IMG/VR virus record: IMGVR_UViG_3300005664_000136
Coordinates: 1-20,421 of that record
DNA: 20,421 bases
Source: a virus
Direction: 5' to 3' (one strand)
Positions within the stretch are counted from its first letter, which is position 1. Each line of letters starts with the position of its first letter. Position numbers and translations under genes: made by a program. Under the pieces are notes generated by a model that saw only the letters and a list, made by a program, of their open reading frames with translations, did no database searches and was not told where the DNA came from. Below, piece by piece: positions 1-7,505 of this stretch.

Positions 1-1
1 A

Positions 2-115
2 CCTAATATATCTGTACCTAAATGGATTCCAAAAGAAGATTGGATGGCAGCAGCAATAGAAAGAGATAGAGAAAGAGCAAGATCACAAGGAAGACCATTT
101 TGGACAGGTGATTAA
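2..115 (+). CDS. C-terminal end of an unidentified phage protein (partial)
   Basis: An open frame enters from the left edge and gives 37 residues before a TAA at 113-115. It is charged (IERDRERARSQGR) and ends with Phe-Trp-Thr-Gly-Asp. Too little is left to name a family. Its stop overlaps the GTG start of the next gene by 8 bases, the tight coupling seen through the whole window, which supports it as the tail of a real gene rather than a chance frame. Confidence 0.6.
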   Translation, partial: PNISVPKWIPKEDWMAAAIERDRERARSQGRPFWTGD

Positions 116-509
116 ACTAACAGACATATTACGAGAAATAATATTAGAAGACCGCTGCAAACGCATTGCAGACCGTCGCTATAATAAACCATCTGCCTAT
201 AAATCAGGTGCTATCGTACGTTGTCGTAAAGGTAAAATTTGGAAAGATATAAAATCTGAAGCGTTTTTTATAGGTGAGGATGGAGAGGAATTAGATGAGA
301 AAAAAGAAACACTTCGCACTTGGTTCGCTCGTAAAGGAGCACCAGGTAAAACAGGTGGTTGGGTAGATTGCAATACATGCAGAGATGGAAAATGTAAACC
401 TTGCGGCCGCCAAAAAGGTGAAAAGCGAGCAAAATACCCATCTTGCCGCCCAACACCATCACAATGTAAACAATCAGGTAAAGGTAAAAAATGGGGTAAA
501 ACAAAATGA
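108..509 (+). CDS. Small Cys-rich basic protein with N-terminal capsid-targeting-like leader
   Basis: This 133-residue protein starts at GTG 108, which puts the leader MIKLTDILREIILED exactly at the N-terminus, as in three other genes here. An (L/I)-x-E cleavage site of the T4 gp21 type would fall after Glu14 (I-L-E) or Glu10 (L-R-E). The rest is basic and has Cys-rich clusters around residues 88-113: CNTC, CKPCGR, then SC and QC further on. The stretch LRTWFARKG, GWVDCNTC, CKPCGRQKGEKRAKYPSCRP resembles a domain of unknown function (DUF5872-like, from memory) that recurs in large DNA viruses. The cysteines could bind zinc, but this is inferred. Its stop overlaps the next start as ATGA, implying co-translation with the 885-residue protein. 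Confidence 0.85.
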   Translation: MIKLTDILREIILEDRCKRIADRRYNKPSAYKSGAIVRCRKGKIWKDIKSEAFFIGEDGEELDEKKETLRTWFARKGAPGKTGGWVDCNTCRDGKCKPCGRQKGEKRAKYPSCRPTPSQCKQSGKGKKWGKTK

Positions 510-3163
510 GACCAATAGATAAATTTATACTACACGTTGTCCATAATTGGAAAAATGAATTAAACGAAGCTTATAGCGAAAAAGTTATGAAAGACTTCAT
601 TAAAAAATTTAGTGAAGAAGCAGACGATTTAAATATTACAATATCAGAAGATCAATTAAGAAAATATATTGAACGTTTCGATGTATTAAAAAATTCACCT
701 AAAATTACTGAGAAGGATTTAAATAAATGGTCTTTATCTCAATTAATTAAACTAGTTACAGCGTCTAAAGGTGCCGAAACAAAATCAGATGATGAAGATC
801 AAACACCAGACGTAGTATACAATGAAAATGGTATTGTAATATGGAATGGCTCTAAAGAAGATAATTGTATTACTTATGGTAGTGGTGAAAAATGGTGTAT
901 AACTAGAGGATCATTTGGTAGTTATCGTTATTCATCTGATAGAGGATATCCAACATTTTATTTAGCTAAAAATAATAATATATCAGATATAGATAAATTA
1001 AGTTTTGTTGCCATACAGGTTAGAGATGTATCTGATGAAAATAAAAAATACGTCTATACTAATAGAAAAAATGACCCATATGAATCTAGACCAATGTCTT
1101 TTAGCACATTACTATCTGAAATACCTTGGTTAAATGATATACCTAATATTAGGAGTGTATTAAAATATATTCCTTTAAATAGCAAAGAACAACTTCAAAA
1201 AAAGTACCAATATACCTCTATTAGTATTAGAGAATGGATAAAATTACCTTTTAGTATTAAACAACAATATTTAGTTGTTAGAAAAGATAGTGAATTATTT
1301 AGCGATGTATCTAATAAAGAATTCGTAGAAAAATATCTTCCACAATACCCTCAATTAGCAGAATTTATTGCTATTACCCCGGGCATTTTAAATACTAATT
1401 TATTATTAGCTAGCCTAGATAAATTTAGTAGTCAAGATAGAAAATCAATAACAGCTAATTTAAGAAATAAAGTTGATACTAAACTTCTATCATCTGAAAC
1501 ACTTCCATTTGATGTTAAAAAATTATTAGTAGTCTTAGATAAATGGAATATTAAAGCTGATGAAAGAATGTATGTTACTAAAGACGGTTCTACTATAGTT
1601 AAATTAAAATTAGGAGATGTTATTTCTATGGGCTTATATCAAGCAGAAGATGATTATCCTAATGTTAAATTAAACCAACGCACATCAAAATATATTCTTG
1701 AATACCCAGAATTAGATAAATTACCATTTAATGCTATGATTAAATTAGCAACAGATGGTGTAATTGATAAAAATGTACTTGATAAAATAATAGAAAAAGC
1801 TAAATCAACTGAAGATTCTGCTATTATAGTTAAAAAAGTAGAAGACGGAGAAATATTAATTGATGCTAATTCATTTTCATCATACAAAATAAAAGACGGT
1901 AAAATCTCTAAAATACCATTTAATGATGAAGAAGTACAAAAAACATTAGGTGATGAAAAAGAAAACACATCATTCCAACAAGGAGCAATTAACGTAATTA
2001 AAGATTCACTTAGTGATAGAAGTAATCTTCCATCTTCATTAGATAAAGATGCTTTTGTATCTATTGTTAATGCAACACCGTATGATAAAAGAGTATTACC
2101 TGATTACAATGGGAGACTAATGATAATTTTTACTCCTGATGGTGAAAGTAGATATACTTTAGTTGGAAAACAGGTAGATGATAGGGCTATGTATAATAGT
2201 TTTTCATCCCTTAATTTTGGAGATGGAGGAGATTGGAGAGTATATACTACGGGAAGAGTTATGGATGAAGCATCATGGAAAGCTTATTTTGCTTATTTAA
2301 GAAATGAAAACAAAGTATACTCTGGTGAAGAATTAGTGAGAATATGGAGAAGTTCAGGCAACACAGAATCAAGAAAAGCATGGTTTAGAGCACAACCACC
2401 ATTTAGTCCAACAGACCAATATGCCCCCGTAATAGGAGGAAATGGTGTTTTTTATATGGTTAATAAAGCTAATCCAAGAGAAAGTTTTAAATTATCAGAT
2501 AGTACAGGTAAATTAGTTAAAGCTAATATCCCTCCAGCAATGGCTCGCCAATTAACAGCCGCTACACCAGATGAAGCTACACCAGTAGCCGTAGCACCTC
2601 AAGCAGCGCCGGGCGCTCCAAGAAGAGGTAGACCAGCGGGTGTTGTTCAAAATGTTAGAGCCCCTCGTCCGGCAGCACCAGCAGCAGCTGGAGACATAAA
2701 TGTAACTGAAAGAATGACAGAATTAGGATTAGAAACAGCATTTTTACGTTTACCACGTTCTGATTTTAGACGATTAAATGTAACTAATGCTCAACGTGAA
2801 AATCCAAATACTAGTAGAGGAGCAACACGTGTTAATAATAGATTAGGTACCGCAGGTCAAGTAGGACAAGTTATTAATGTTGGACCTAGTAAAATATATG
2901 TTATTCGTTTAGCAAACCAACAAATAATAGCAACTATTAACGTACAACCAGGCAATAGAAACTATGTATTATTTGGTAATGAGCAAGGTAACGTAATGGA
3001 ACCAATAAATTCACCAGCTGAATTAATGGCGGTATTACAACGTCGTAATCTAGCTGAAGTACGCAACTATCTAGTACGTGAATATCTTGCTAATAACCCA
3101 CAACATTTAGATGAAGTACGTGATTTAATAAGACAACACGTTAATGAAACCAAAAAACGCTAA
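506..3163 (+). CDS. Large multidomain phage protein with WCIT motif, likely virion-associated
   Basis: This 885-residue protein has no enzyme assignment I can defend. The N-terminus is helical with L-N-E/A at residues 19-22, a possible prohead-protease site. Residues about 103-200 form a module with GSGEKWCITR at 126-134, then Tyr/Arg-rich and FYLAKN segments. Similar G-x-G-x-x-W-C-x-(A/T) modules recur in large uncharacterised phage proteins, as I recall. Residues about 220-350 are Leu/Lys-rich and helical. Residues about 680-732 form an Ala/Pro-rich linker containing RRGRP, an AT-hook-like core. The last 150 residues form a separate basic domain. The linker DNA is visibly richer in GC than its surroundings. 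It overlaps the Cys-rich gene as ATGA and is followed by an ATATTTAT motif. A structural or injected multidomain protein is likely; the exact role is unknown. Confidence 0.8.
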   Translation: MRPIDKFILHVVHNWKNELNEAYSEKVMKDFIKKFSEEADDLNITISEDQLRKYIERFDVLKNSPKITEKDLNKWSLSQLIKLVTASKGAETKSDDEDQTPDVVYNENGIVIWNGSKEDNCITYGSGEKWCITRGSFGSYRYSSDRGYPTFYLAKNNNISDIDKLSFVAIQVRDVSDENKKYVYTNRKNDPYESRPMSFSTLLSEIPWLNDIPNIRSVLKYIPLNSKEQLQKKYQYTSISIREWIKLPFSIKQQYLVVRKDSELFSDVSNKEFVEKYLPQYPQLAEFIAITPGILNTNLLLASLDKFSSQDRKSITANLRNKVDTKLLSSETLPFDVKKLLVVLDKWNIKADERMYVTKDGSTIVKLKLGDVISMGLYQAEDDYPNVKLNQRTSKYILEYPELDKLPFNAMIKLATDGVIDKNVLDKIIEKAKSTEDSAIIVKKVEDGEILIDANSFSSYKIKDGKISKIPFNDEEVQKTLGDEKENTSFQQGAINVIKDSLSDRSNLPSSLDKDAFVSIVNATPYDKRVLPDYNGRLMIIFTPDGESRYTLVGKQVDDRAMYNSFSSLNFGDGGDWRVYTTGRVMDEASWKAYFAYLRNENKVYSGEELVRIWRSSGNTESRKAWFRAQPPFSPTDQYAPVIGGNGVFYMVNKANPRESFKLSDSTGKLVKANIPPAMARQLTAATPDEATPVAVAPQAAPGAPRRGRPAGVVQNVRAPRPAAPAAAGDINVTERMTELGLETAFLRLPRSDFRRLNVTNAQRENPNTSRGATRVNNRLGTAGQVGQVINVGPSKIYVIRLANQQIIATINVQPGNRNYVLFGNEQGNVMEPINSPAELMAVLQRRNLAEVRNYLVREYLANNPQHLDEVRDLIRQHVNETKKR

Positions 3164-3170
3164 TATTTAT
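3163..3170 (+). promoter_or_regulatory. ATATTTAT motif, candidate promoter element
   Basis: The octamer starts on the last base of the preceding TAA stop and lies 23 bases before the next ATG, in a gap that is otherwise a TA/A run. It belongs to the recurrent intergenic family described in the findings. Confidence 0.35.
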
Positions 3171-3193
3171 ATATATATAAAATAAAAATAAAA

Positions 3194-3760
3194 ATGAAAA
3201 CAACTGAAATTCGTACTCTAATTCGTGAACTTATAGCTGAAGCTAAAAAAGCAAAAGGTAAAATGGTTAAAACATCTGTAGGTGATCGTTTAAAAATGAT
3301 CGATGAAGCAGGTGATAAAGCAGCTTTACAAGCTAAAATTGCTAAAATTGATGAAGATATCAAAGCAGCACACGATATAAAAAGTGCTATTCCTGTTGAT
3401 ATTAAACATTTTGTTGATGCTGAAATTGTTGGTGATTTAATGGATGATTTAGCTGACAGCATTAAAGAGCTTGAAGAAAAGAAAAAAGAGCTTGAAGAAC
3501 AAATGAAAGGCATGGATAAACCAGTTAAAGAAGCTCGTTTTAAAAAAGGTACAGATATAGGCAAACCAGGTAAAGTTCTTAAAAAAGTAATTAAAAAAGA
3601 AAGTATTCATAATACTGCCCAAATGGGAGGTGTAACTACATCTAAAGGAACAGCAGGATATATTAATAAATCTGATGACCAAAAAGGTGGTGCTTATGAT
3701 CCTAAACGAAGAGCAGCCAATTTAGCTAAACTAAAAGATTTGGGGCCTAAAAAGAAATAA
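3194..3760 (+). CDS. Putative internal head/core-like coiled-coil protein with leader peptide
   Basis: This 188-residue, highly charged Lys/Glu/Ala-rich protein starts with MKTTEIRTLIRELIAEA. The I-A-E/A site at residues 14-17 is a textbook match to the (L/I)-x-E cleavage rule of T4 prohead protease gp21, and the sequence resembles T4 capsid-targeting leaders. Residues about 45-110 are strongly coiled-coil (KELEEKKKELEEQMKG). The C-terminal third is basic and Gly-rich, with RFKKGTDIGKPGK near residues 115-127 and a Lys-rich tail. The composition is like prohead core or internal proteins, but homology to a named core protein is not shown. Upstream DNA is A-rich with no Shine-Dalgarno sequence. 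Confidence 0.85.
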   Translation: MKTTEIRTLIRELIAEAKKAKGKMVKTSVGDRLKMIDEAGDKAALQAKIAKIDEDIKAAHDIKSAIPVDIKHFVDAEIVGDLMDDLADSIKELEEKKKELEEQMKGMDKPVKEARFKKGTDIGKPGKVLKKVIKKESIHNTAQMGGVTTSKGTAGYINKSDDQKGGAYDPKRRAANLAKLKDLGPKKK

Positions 3761-3762
3761 TA

Positions 3763-3984
3763 ATGGATAACGCTATTATAGGACAATTTATATCTACCCT
3801 GTTTGCATCACGCACACAAGCACATATATTCCATCTCCAAACAATCGGAGAAGGATCATTTGCAATGCACTCAGCATTAAACATATATTATGATGATATT
3901 GTTGGTCTTGTAGATGGTTTAGTAGAATCATATCAAGGTAGATATGGTATCATTACTGGATATATGACTGAAAATAATCAATAA
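3763..3984 (+). CDS. Short Dps/ferritin-like protein (DUF5856-like), C-terminal half missing
   Basis: This 73-residue protein resembles the first half of the Dps/ferritin fold. The segment HIFHLQT followed by MHSAL and then LVDGLVESYQG places His24, His36, Asp51 and Glu55 at spacings of 12, 15 and 4. These equal the spacings of the E. coli Dps ferroxidase ligands His51, His63, Asp78 and Glu82. Dps is about 167 residues with four helices; this ORF stops after the equivalent of helix B, and the next gene begins 15 bases later, so no displaced second half exists here. Phage relatives that I recall as DUF5856 are longer. It lacks the leader peptide of its neighbours. It could be a truncated remnant or a self-sufficient half-bundle; metal binding is inferred. 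Confidence 0.75.
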   Translation: MDNAIIGQFISTLFASRTQAHIFHLQTIGEGSFAMHSALNIYYDDIVGLVDGLVESYQGRYGIITGYMTENNQ

Positions 3985-3999
3985 TTTCATTATTTAAGG

Positions 4000-4992
4000 A
4001 TGATTAAATTAATAAATATATTAAAAGAAATAGTATCATCTGAAACAATTAACGAAGCATCTTTGGAAGTAAAAAAACTACAGTTTCGCCCAGATAGACG
4101 TAAAGTTATAATAGATAAAGTGTGGAATAAAAGTCCATTCAAATTAATAGATGGAAATGAAATACTAGTAGATTATATTATAATAAACAATACCGCTTTT
4201 AATGCATCTAATCCTCAATACAAAGAACCTGCTTTACAAGCATTAGAAAATGTTTCAAAGTTATCATTTGAAGGAGATATAAATGGTAAATCATTAATCA
4301 TCCCTGCTTCTAAAATATTAAAAACTCCAGAATTAGGAGGAAAAGAAAAAGGAGCAACAACTGCTATCGAAAAAAGAGCAATGAACGATCTAGGAGAACA
4401 GATTAAAAATATAGGTTATCCTATTGATATTAAGATAGGAAATGAAATATATTATAATATAGTTGGAGCTCAAGATACACCAAATACACCTAAATCTGAT
4501 TTTGAATTAGTTGATGATAGAGGTAATTCTTTAATATTCATTTCTCATAAGGATGGAAGCACAGCAAAAGATTTCCAACAATATGGAGGATTAAGTGCCT
4601 TTAAAAATGTTCCTGAAGTTCAACGTTTTGCAGAAGATGTAAAAAAAGAAATAGGTGGAGATCAAATGGTTAGAGGAGGAGGATTTAAACGTAAAGTTGA
4701 AGATGAAGAATTAGGTCTTAAAGCTATATACGGTATAAATTATGGTTCATCTGACTTTAATAAAAATAATGTACAAATTGTTTGTCAAGGACCTATAAGA
4801 CTTATCAAAATAGATGATGATTTATATACATTAAAAAGTAATCATGATATGTTAAATGGAACATACCCAACAGAAGGATATACACCATATTTCATGGCTA
4901 CATTTAGATCAGATAGAAATGATTTAGGTATTAAACAAGCAAGATTAGGAATATATCCTACAGATACTCGTCAAACAGCAAAAGAAATTTAA
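4000..4992 (+). CDS. Leader-bearing protein with PD-(D/E)XK nuclease-like core
   Basis: This 330-residue protein starts with MIKLINILKEI, nearly identical to the leaders at 108, 12047 and 12621. I-N-E/A at residues 17-20 is a candidate prohead-protease site. The middle has TPKSDFELVDDRGNSLIF running into ISHKDGS, then DFQQYGGLSAF. Asp167 followed by Ser182-x-Lys184 on a hydrophobic strand has the layout of a PD-(D/E)XK nuclease, though the usual second acidic residue would be Ser. An upstream helix with Glu124 could supply the family's helix-1 acid. Phage proteins with FISHKDG and QQxGG motifs are familiar to me, but their activity is not. If the leader works, a nuclease-like protein would be packaged in the head. 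ATG directly follows AAGG with no spacer, so that is not a useful ribosome site. Confidence 0.8.
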   Translation: MIKLINILKEIVSSETINEASLEVKKLQFRPDRRKVIIDKVWNKSPFKLIDGNEILVDYIIINNTAFNASNPQYKEPALQALENVSKLSFEGDINGKSLIIPASKILKTPELGGKEKGATTAIEKRAMNDLGEQIKNIGYPIDIKIGNEIYYNIVGAQDTPNTPKSDFELVDDRGNSLIFISHKDGSTAKDFQQYGGLSAFKNVPEVQRFAEDVKKEIGGDQMVRGGGFKRKVEDEELGLKAIYGINYGSSDFNKNNVQIVCQGPIRLIKIDDDLYTLKSNHDMLNGTYPTEGYTPYFMATFRSDRNDLGIKQARLGIYPTDTRQTAKEI

Positions 4993-4999
4993 TATTTAT
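4992..4999 (+). promoter_or_regulatory. ATATTTAT motif, candidate promoter element
   Basis: The octamer overlaps the TAA stop of the nuclease-like gene and ends only four bases before the next ATG. If it were a -10-type element, the transcript would be nearly leaderless for that gene. Confidence 0.35.
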
Positions 5000-5003
5000 C
5001 ATC

Positions 5004-5504
5004 ATGGATAAACAAATTCTATTAGAAAAATATATTAAAGTTGCTGTTCGTAAAGCACTTAAAGAACAAGAAGAACAACAAAAACGAGCTGAAAAGTCTC
5101 TATATTTAATTTATCGCTTTCCTGGTCTTAAAAAATTAATGGAAGATTTAATGTCTCCAGTTTTTGGTCGTTTTTTAAAACATGTAGATATTGTTGCTCC
5201 TAAACCAACAACATTTGATGTTAAATTAATCAACGGACAAGACTTTACTATAATCTATGTTGGTAAAGGAAATTTTACAGTTAAAATAGCAGGTAAAAAA
5301 TATAATCCAAATAATTTAGGTGAATTAGAACGCGCTTCACAATCAATAGCTGATTTATTACAATTAAATTATGCACCTGAAGAAGGTAAAGAGCAACCAG
5401 CATCTAATAGTGGAGAAGAAATAGGTAAAGATTTAGCAGCAGCCGAAAAAGCACCAGCTGAAGCGCCTGAAGAAAAACCAGCTGAAGAAGAAACTCCAGC
5501 TTAA
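5004..5504 (+). CDS. Leader-bearing phage protein with acidic Ala/Pro/Glu tail
   Basis: This 166-residue protein starts with MDKQILLEKYIKVAVRKALK, then E-Q, an amphipathic helix with L-K-E/Q at residues 19-22 as a possible cleavage site. Residues about 33-125 form a compact alpha/beta domain with RFPGLKKLMEDLMSPVFGRF and FDVKLINGQDFTIIYVGKG. From about residue 126 to the end it is a low-complexity acidic tail of Ala, Pro and Glu. I recognise the middle domain only as a recurrent phage hypothetical, without a function. Together with the next leader-bearing gene at 8332 it brackets the homing-endonuclease insertion. Confidence 0.8.
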   Translation: MDKQILLEKYIKVAVRKALKEQEEQQKRAEKSLYLIYRFPGLKKLMEDLMSPVFGRFLKHVDIVAPKPTTFDVKLINGQDFTIIYVGKGNFTVKIAGKKYNPNNLGELERASQSIADLLQLNYAPEEGKEQPASNSGEEIGKDLAAAEKAPAEAPEEKPAEEETPA

Positions 5505-5545
5505 ATATAACATATAGACAGATTCATAGCCTAAAAAGTCTTCAT

Positions 5546-5553
5546 ATATTTAT
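5546..5553 (+). promoter_or_regulatory. ATATTTAT motif at left edge of the insertion
   Basis: This octamer is followed by TG, so the ten bases ATATTTATTG are repeated exactly at 8308-8317 beyond the intact homing endonuclease. It lies at the loop side of the 13-bp inverted repeat. Confidence 0.3.
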
Positions 5554-5561
5554 TGGAAATA

Positions 5562-5569
5562 ATATTTAT
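5562..5569 (+). promoter_or_regulatory. ATATTTAT motif overlapping an ATG
   Basis: The second octamer in this gap. Its last two bases are the AT of the ATG at 5568. Most of it lies in the hairpin loop, so transcripts starting here would lack the left arm and could not form the hairpin. Confidence 0.35.
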
Positions 5570-6119
5570 GAAGACTTTTATTTATTTGTTAAAAAATTGT
5601 TATGGAGATCCCAATAAAGTTTATATTTGTCTAACTTTTAAAACCTAAAAGTCTTTAGCTTTTAGGTACTTCACTAATATTAAAGACCAAGATGGAAATA
5701 TCTTTACAGAAGAAACTAAACAAAAAATAAGTTTAGCTAAAAAAGGGCACAAATGTTTCACACATGAATGGAGAAATAAAATAAGTAAATCATTAAAAGA
5801 AGGAAACCATTCTCAATATTATACTAATGATATTAAAGAAAAAATATCTAATAAATTAAAAGGAGTTTCTAAAAATTTTAGTAAAAAACATTTAGAAAAT
5901 TTGGCTAAAGCAAATTTAGAATCAAAAGGAAAAATAGTAGAATGTTATGATTTAAATGAAAATTTTATTAGAGATTTTTCTTGTTTAAGAGAAGCTAAAA
6001 TTTGGCTTATTGAAAAAAAGTCAATACATTCCCCCAATATAGATAAACAAATAAAAGATTGTTGTAATGGTCGCCAAAAAACATGTCATGGGTTTAAATT
6101 TAAATATAAATATAAATAA
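5568..6119 (+). pseudogene. Degenerate GIY-YIG homing endonuclease with NUMOD3/NUMOD1-type tail
   Basis: ATG 5568 opens a frame starting MKTFIYLLKNCYGDPNKVYI, a GIY-YIG beginning, which stops at TAA 5646-5648 after 26 codons. The same frame then stays open to 6119. That part reads as homing-endonuclease DNA-binding modules: FTEETKQKISLAKKGH, HEWRNKISKSLKEG and IKEKISNKLKG (NUMOD3-like), then IVECYDLNENFIRDF up to NGRQKTCHGFKFKYK (NUMOD1-like). The tail matches the layout of the intact enzyme at 7525. About 70-100 residues of the nuclease domain, including the catalytic Arg and Glu region, are absent between the two parts, so this is an internal deletion plus an in-frame stop. A TTG at 5901 could start a 72-residue remnant, but it need not be expressed. 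Confidence 0.8.
5643..5667 (+). other. 9-bp hairpin at the deletion point of the homing endonuclease
   Basis: ACCTAAAAG (5643-5651) and CTTTTAGGT (5659-5667) form a perfect stem with a 7-base loop, and the in-frame TAA is inside the left arm. The left arm also repeats part of 5530-5542 (CCTAAAAAGTCTT there, CCTAAAAGTCTT here). The hairpin may mark the deletion or insertion junction or be a displaced terminator; its role is unclear. Confidence 0.5.
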
Positions 6120-6137
6120 TAAAATAAAATAAAATAT

Positions 6138-7481
6138 ATGAAAAAACAAAAAATATGTGTGGTGGGAGCCGGAGTAGCAGGAATGTTCGCTGTAACCAAA
6201 CTTATAAACAATAACTATCCAGGTGAGTTAATTACTGTTATAGATGCCGGAAAAGACCCCCATAATAGATCCCCAGAGGAAGTAATGAAAGGAGGATTTG
6301 GAGCAGGACTTTTCTCTGATGGTAAGTGGTCATATCTTCATAATGCTGTGGGAGGTCAACTTGCCAAATATACGGGTGAAGAAAAAGCAAACCAAATATT
6401 AGAAGAAGCATGGTCTTATATTCTTCGTTTCCACCCAGATCCGTCAAAAATTATGTTCTCTAAACCAACAGAAGAACCGGAATTTATTAAACCATATTTT
6501 AATTTGAGAATGGCACCGGCTTACCATATAGGTACAAATTATCTTCATGATTTAGGTAAAAGATGGTATGATTGGTTAGTTGAGAAGGGTATTAAATTTG
6601 AATGGAATATTGAAGTCAATGATGTTGATTTTAATAATCAAACTGTAAATAGAAGTAAAATAGAATATATAGATGGTCAGAAAGTAACAAAATTAGTAAA
6701 TTTAGTAGATTTAAAATTTGATAAACTAATTTATGGTACTGGTAAATCAGGAATTGATTTAACTCAAAAACTTATAGATAAGTATAATTTAAAAAAAGAA
6801 CCTAAATCAGTTCAACTTGGGGTTCGTATGGAGTTACCTCAAAAATATATGCAATCAATAGTTGATATTGCGTATGATTTTAAATTATATAAACGTCATA
6901 ATGAAAAAGTTTCTTCACGTTCATTTTGTAGCAATAACTATGCTGCATATGTTGCTGAAGAGATTACTTATGATATGAAATCATATAATGGTCATAGTTA
7001 TAAACAAGAAAATATGATTAATAATATGACTAATTTTGGTATTATTATGGAAATTAAAGGTATTAATAATCCATTTCAATTCCAAAAAGATGTAGTATCT
7101 AAATGTCAAATAGATGGTAAAGGAATACATTATTCTCCTAACTTTACTCGAAAACCTTCATTAACTTCTGGTGGAGATAATATGAATGTTATTAGTGTTG
7201 GTAATTTGGATTTATTTAAAGAAATTTATAAAGAATATGCTGATTATATAATTAATTATATTGAAGATTTAAATAAAGTATTTAATTTTGATAATGATTA
7301 TTCATTATATATTCCTGAAGTAAAATTCCTTAGTGAAGAGGTTTTGACCTCAAATAATTTTTCATTATATGATTATCCTAATATTTATTTTGTTGGTGAT
7401 GCATTAAGTGCTCGCGGAATAGCAGTAAGTGCAGCTCAGGGTGTATATGCATCAGAAAAAATTCTTAAAATGTTGAAGTAG
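6138..7481 (+). CDS. FAD-dependent oxidoreductase (COG2509-like)
   Basis: This 447-residue flavoprotein has a Rossmann start, KICVVGAGVAGMFAV, with the G-x-G-x-x-G dinucleotide loop at residues 10-15 and an acidic residue, Asp36, ending the second strand. GGFGAGLFSDGKWS at 52-65 resembles the GGxGxFSDGKL signature of uncharacterised FAD-dependent dehydrogenases grouped as COG2509. The C-terminus NIYFVGDALSARGIAVSAAQ is the usual second FAD-binding motif (GDA). The length is close to full and no frameshift is seen. The substrate is unknown. It has no leader peptide, unlike the neighbouring virion-type genes, and is bracketed by two homing-endonuclease genes, so it probably arrived with them. 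The start follows an AAAAT-repeat tract with no Shine-Dalgarno sequence. Cytoplasmic action during infection is inferred. Confidence 0.85.
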   Translation: MKKQKICVVGAGVAGMFAVTKLINNNYPGELITVIDAGKDPHNRSPEEVMKGGFGAGLFSDGKWSYLHNAVGGQLAKYTGEEKANQILEEAWSYILRFHPDPSKIMFSKPTEEPEFIKPYFNLRMAPAYHIGTNYLHDLGKRWYDWLVEKGIKFEWNIEVNDVDFNNQTVNRSKIEYIDGQKVTKLVNLVDLKFDKLIYGTGKSGIDLTQKLIDKYNLKKEPKSVQLGVRMELPQKYMQSIVDIAYDFKLYKRHNEKVSSRSFCSNNYAAYVAEEITYDMKSYNGHSYKQENMINNMTNFGIIMEIKGINNPFQFQKDVVSKCQIDGKGIHYSPNFTRKPSLTSGGDNMNVISVGNLDLFKEIYKEYADYIINYIEDLNKVFNFDNDYSLYIPEVKFLSEEVLTSNNFSLYDYPNIYFVGDALSARGIAVSAAQGVYASEKILKMLK

Positions 7482-7505
7482 AAATGTATTTTCTGGGATT
7501 ATTAT

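Larger units (their letters stand above)
5534..5579 (+). promoter_or_regulatory. 13-bp inverted repeat covering the start codon of the broken homing endonuclease
   Basis: AAAAGTCTTCATA (5534-5546) and TATGAAGACTTTT (5567-5579) are perfect inverted repeats with a 20-base loop. The right arm contains the ATG at 5568, so an RNA hairpin would hide the start. The loop holds TTGGAAATAA and most of an ATATTTAT motif (5562-5569). A T-rich stretch follows, so the hairpin could also terminate transcription of the upstream gene. T4 I-TevI is known to be controlled by a hairpin that hides its translation start, with a late promoter inside the structure; similar control here is inferred. Confidence 0.55.

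Noticed and set aside
3160-3564. 134-residue minus-strand ORF with apolar Ser/Leu/Ile composition
   Set aside because: It is the mirror of a Lys/Glu/Ala-rich coiled-coil gene, a composition that leaves the opposite strand open; no start context or homology.
5643-5667. Translational bypass like T4 gene 60, or stop readthrough, at the in-frame TAA within a hairpin
   Set aside because: Joining the two sides would still leave most of the GIY-YIG domain missing, so a deletion explains the locus better; there are no matching take-off and landing codons.
5505-6137. Group I intron around the GIY-YIG remnant
   Set aside because: No split conserved gene flanks the segment and I see no P/Q/R/S-like core; the upstream gene has a complete tail and stop.
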